Positions 6,771 to 7,124 of a stretch of DNA of 7,124 nucleotides are shown piece after piece. Made by a program: the position numbers and the translations under genes. Numbering within the stretch: the first letter of the stretch is position 1; every line of letters starts with the position of its first letter. The notes under the pieces were generated by a model. That model made no database searches and was not told the DNA's origin. It worked only from the letters and a program-made list of their open reading frames with translations. Source of the stretch: Pseudomonadota bacterium (GTDB taxonomy: Bacteria; Pseudomonadota; Alphaproteobacteria; Reyranellales; Reyranellaceae); assembly GCA_023436825.1 (NCBI GenBank), contig JAEZHS010000105.1, forward strand, positions 1 through 7,124, given 5' to 3'.

Positions 6771-6810
6771 AAAAACAACGTTCCCCAACTATACAAACAT
6801 TCAATTTAGC
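6771..6810. promoter_or_regulatory. AT-rich promoter region of the regulator/degP divergent gap
   Basis: This is the only AT-rich patch in the 205-bp gap between the response regulator and the degP-like gene. Read leftward it holds TATAGT (6793-6788), 5 of 6 matches to the -10 consensus, for the regulator operon; read rightward TATACA (6790-6795) could serve degP. No good -35 accompanies either. Two imperfect direct repeats, ACAACGTTC (6775-6783) and ACAAACATTC (6793-6802), start 18 bp apart and could be tandem half-sites for an OmpR-type regulator. All of this is pattern reading without a known motif. Confidence 0.3.
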
Positions 6811-6825
6811 AGCCATCCGGTCGCC

Positions 6826-6841
6826 ATGGGCCCACGCCCAT
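6826..6841 (+). promoter_or_regulatory. Inverted repeat upstream of degP
   Basis: ATGGGC-CCAC-GCCCAT is a perfect six-base inverted repeat with a four-base loop, ending 45 bp before the degP ATG. It could be a protein operator or, if transcription starts in the AT-rich patch on its left, a hairpin in the degP mRNA leader. Confidence 0.35.
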
Positions 6842-6844
6842 ATT

Positions 6845-6876
6845 CCTCCTGCGAAAAGCCCGGACCCTCAAGGAGG
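6845..6876 (+). promoter_or_regulatory. degP ribosome-binding site with possible masking stem
   Basis: AAGGAGG (6870-6876) is an excellent Shine-Dalgarno sequence ten bases before ATG 6887. CCTCCT at 6845-6850 is exactly complementary to AGGAGG at 6871-6876, and CCTC at 6866-6869 can instead pair with GAGG at 6873-6876 in a tight hairpin. Either pairing would hide the ribosome-binding site. RNA-thermometer control is conceivable for a stress protease, but the stems are short and the idea is untested. Confidence 0.3.
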
Positions 6877-6886
6877 TAGCTTTAAG

Positions 6887-7124
6887 ATGACCAAGACCAA
6901 GTCCCGCATTCTCACCGCGCTGGCGCTGACCACAGCGCTGACGGCGCCGGTGCTGATTGCTCCCATGTTCACGGCGCCTGCGGCCGTGGCTGCCGCGCCG
7001 ACCGTGTCGGGCGTGCAGGACTTCTCCGATCTCGCCGCCAAGGTGACCCCGGCGGTGGTGAACGTTGCCGTGACCATGAAGGGCGGCGCTGGTGACGACG
7101 AGAGCGGCGAGAGCCGCATGTCGC
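6887..7124 (+). CDS. DegP/HtrA-type periplasmic serine protease, N-terminal part (runs off window)
   Basis: An open frame from ATG 6887 stays open to the window end, giving 79 residues. Residues 1-37 form a clear Sec signal peptide: basic start MTKTKSR, a hydrophobic core rich in Leu, Thr and Ala, and an AVAAA cleavage region. The mature start GVQDFSDLAAKVTPAVVNVAVT (43-63) is the characteristic opening of Do/DegP-family proteases, where 'DFADLVEKVSPAVVNI' is typical. The trypsin-like catalytic domain and PDZ domains would follow outside the window, so catalytic residues cannot be checked. Such proteins degrade or refold damaged envelope proteins in the periplasm. It is divergent from the two-component operon, which probably controls it. 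Family call rests on the N-terminus only. Confidence 0.85.
   Translation, partial: MTKTKSRILTALALTTALTAPVLIAPMFTAPAAVAAAPTVSGVQDFSDLAAKVTPAVVNVAVTMKGGAGDDESGESRMS

Overview
The window is GC-rich, with G/C-dominated third codon positions in the real genes. Gene content and style suggest an alphaproteobacterium, perhaps of the Rhizobiales/Rhodospirillales type. This is an inference from composition, the GAGACGC-containing palindromic repeats and the degP/response regulator/kinase block; no marker gene fixes the taxon.

Layout, left to right. (1) 3-92: the C-terminal end of an IS110-family transposase entering from outside the window. It is followed within about 15 bp by two head-to-head palindromic repeat units (108-146 and 167-211). 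(2) A leftward Crp-type regulator (224-901). (3) A 121-bp gap holding a near-consensus Crp box (980-995), then a small rightward gene of unknown function (from about 1023 to 1403). (4) A leftward YbhE-type beta-propeller lactonase (1444-2523). It is divergent, across an 85-bp gap with a palindrome, from (5) a large rightward patatin-like protein (2609-4633). (6) A leftward two-component operon: an OmpR-type response regulator (6007-6681) whose end overlaps the start of its histidine kinase (4623-6029). The kinase end overlaps the patatin gene end by 11 bp. (7) Divergent from the regulator, the start of a DegP/HtrA-type periplasmic protease (6887 to the window end).

Functional reading. Genes 6 and 7 look like an envelope-stress module: membrane kinase, DNA-binding regulator and periplasmic protease/chaperone around a shared 205-bp regulatory gap. 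The Crp-type protein keeps both the cyclic-nucleotide-binding and the TGTGA-recognising residues, and a matching site lies beside its own gene, so local autoregulation or control of the small neighbour is plausible. The patatin-like lipid hydrolase and the lactonase are probably independent metabolic or housekeeping genes. I found no CRISPR array, tRNA, rRNA or recognisable defence or biosynthetic cluster. The window holds mostly known families, and its more unusual signals are in the short intergenic regions.
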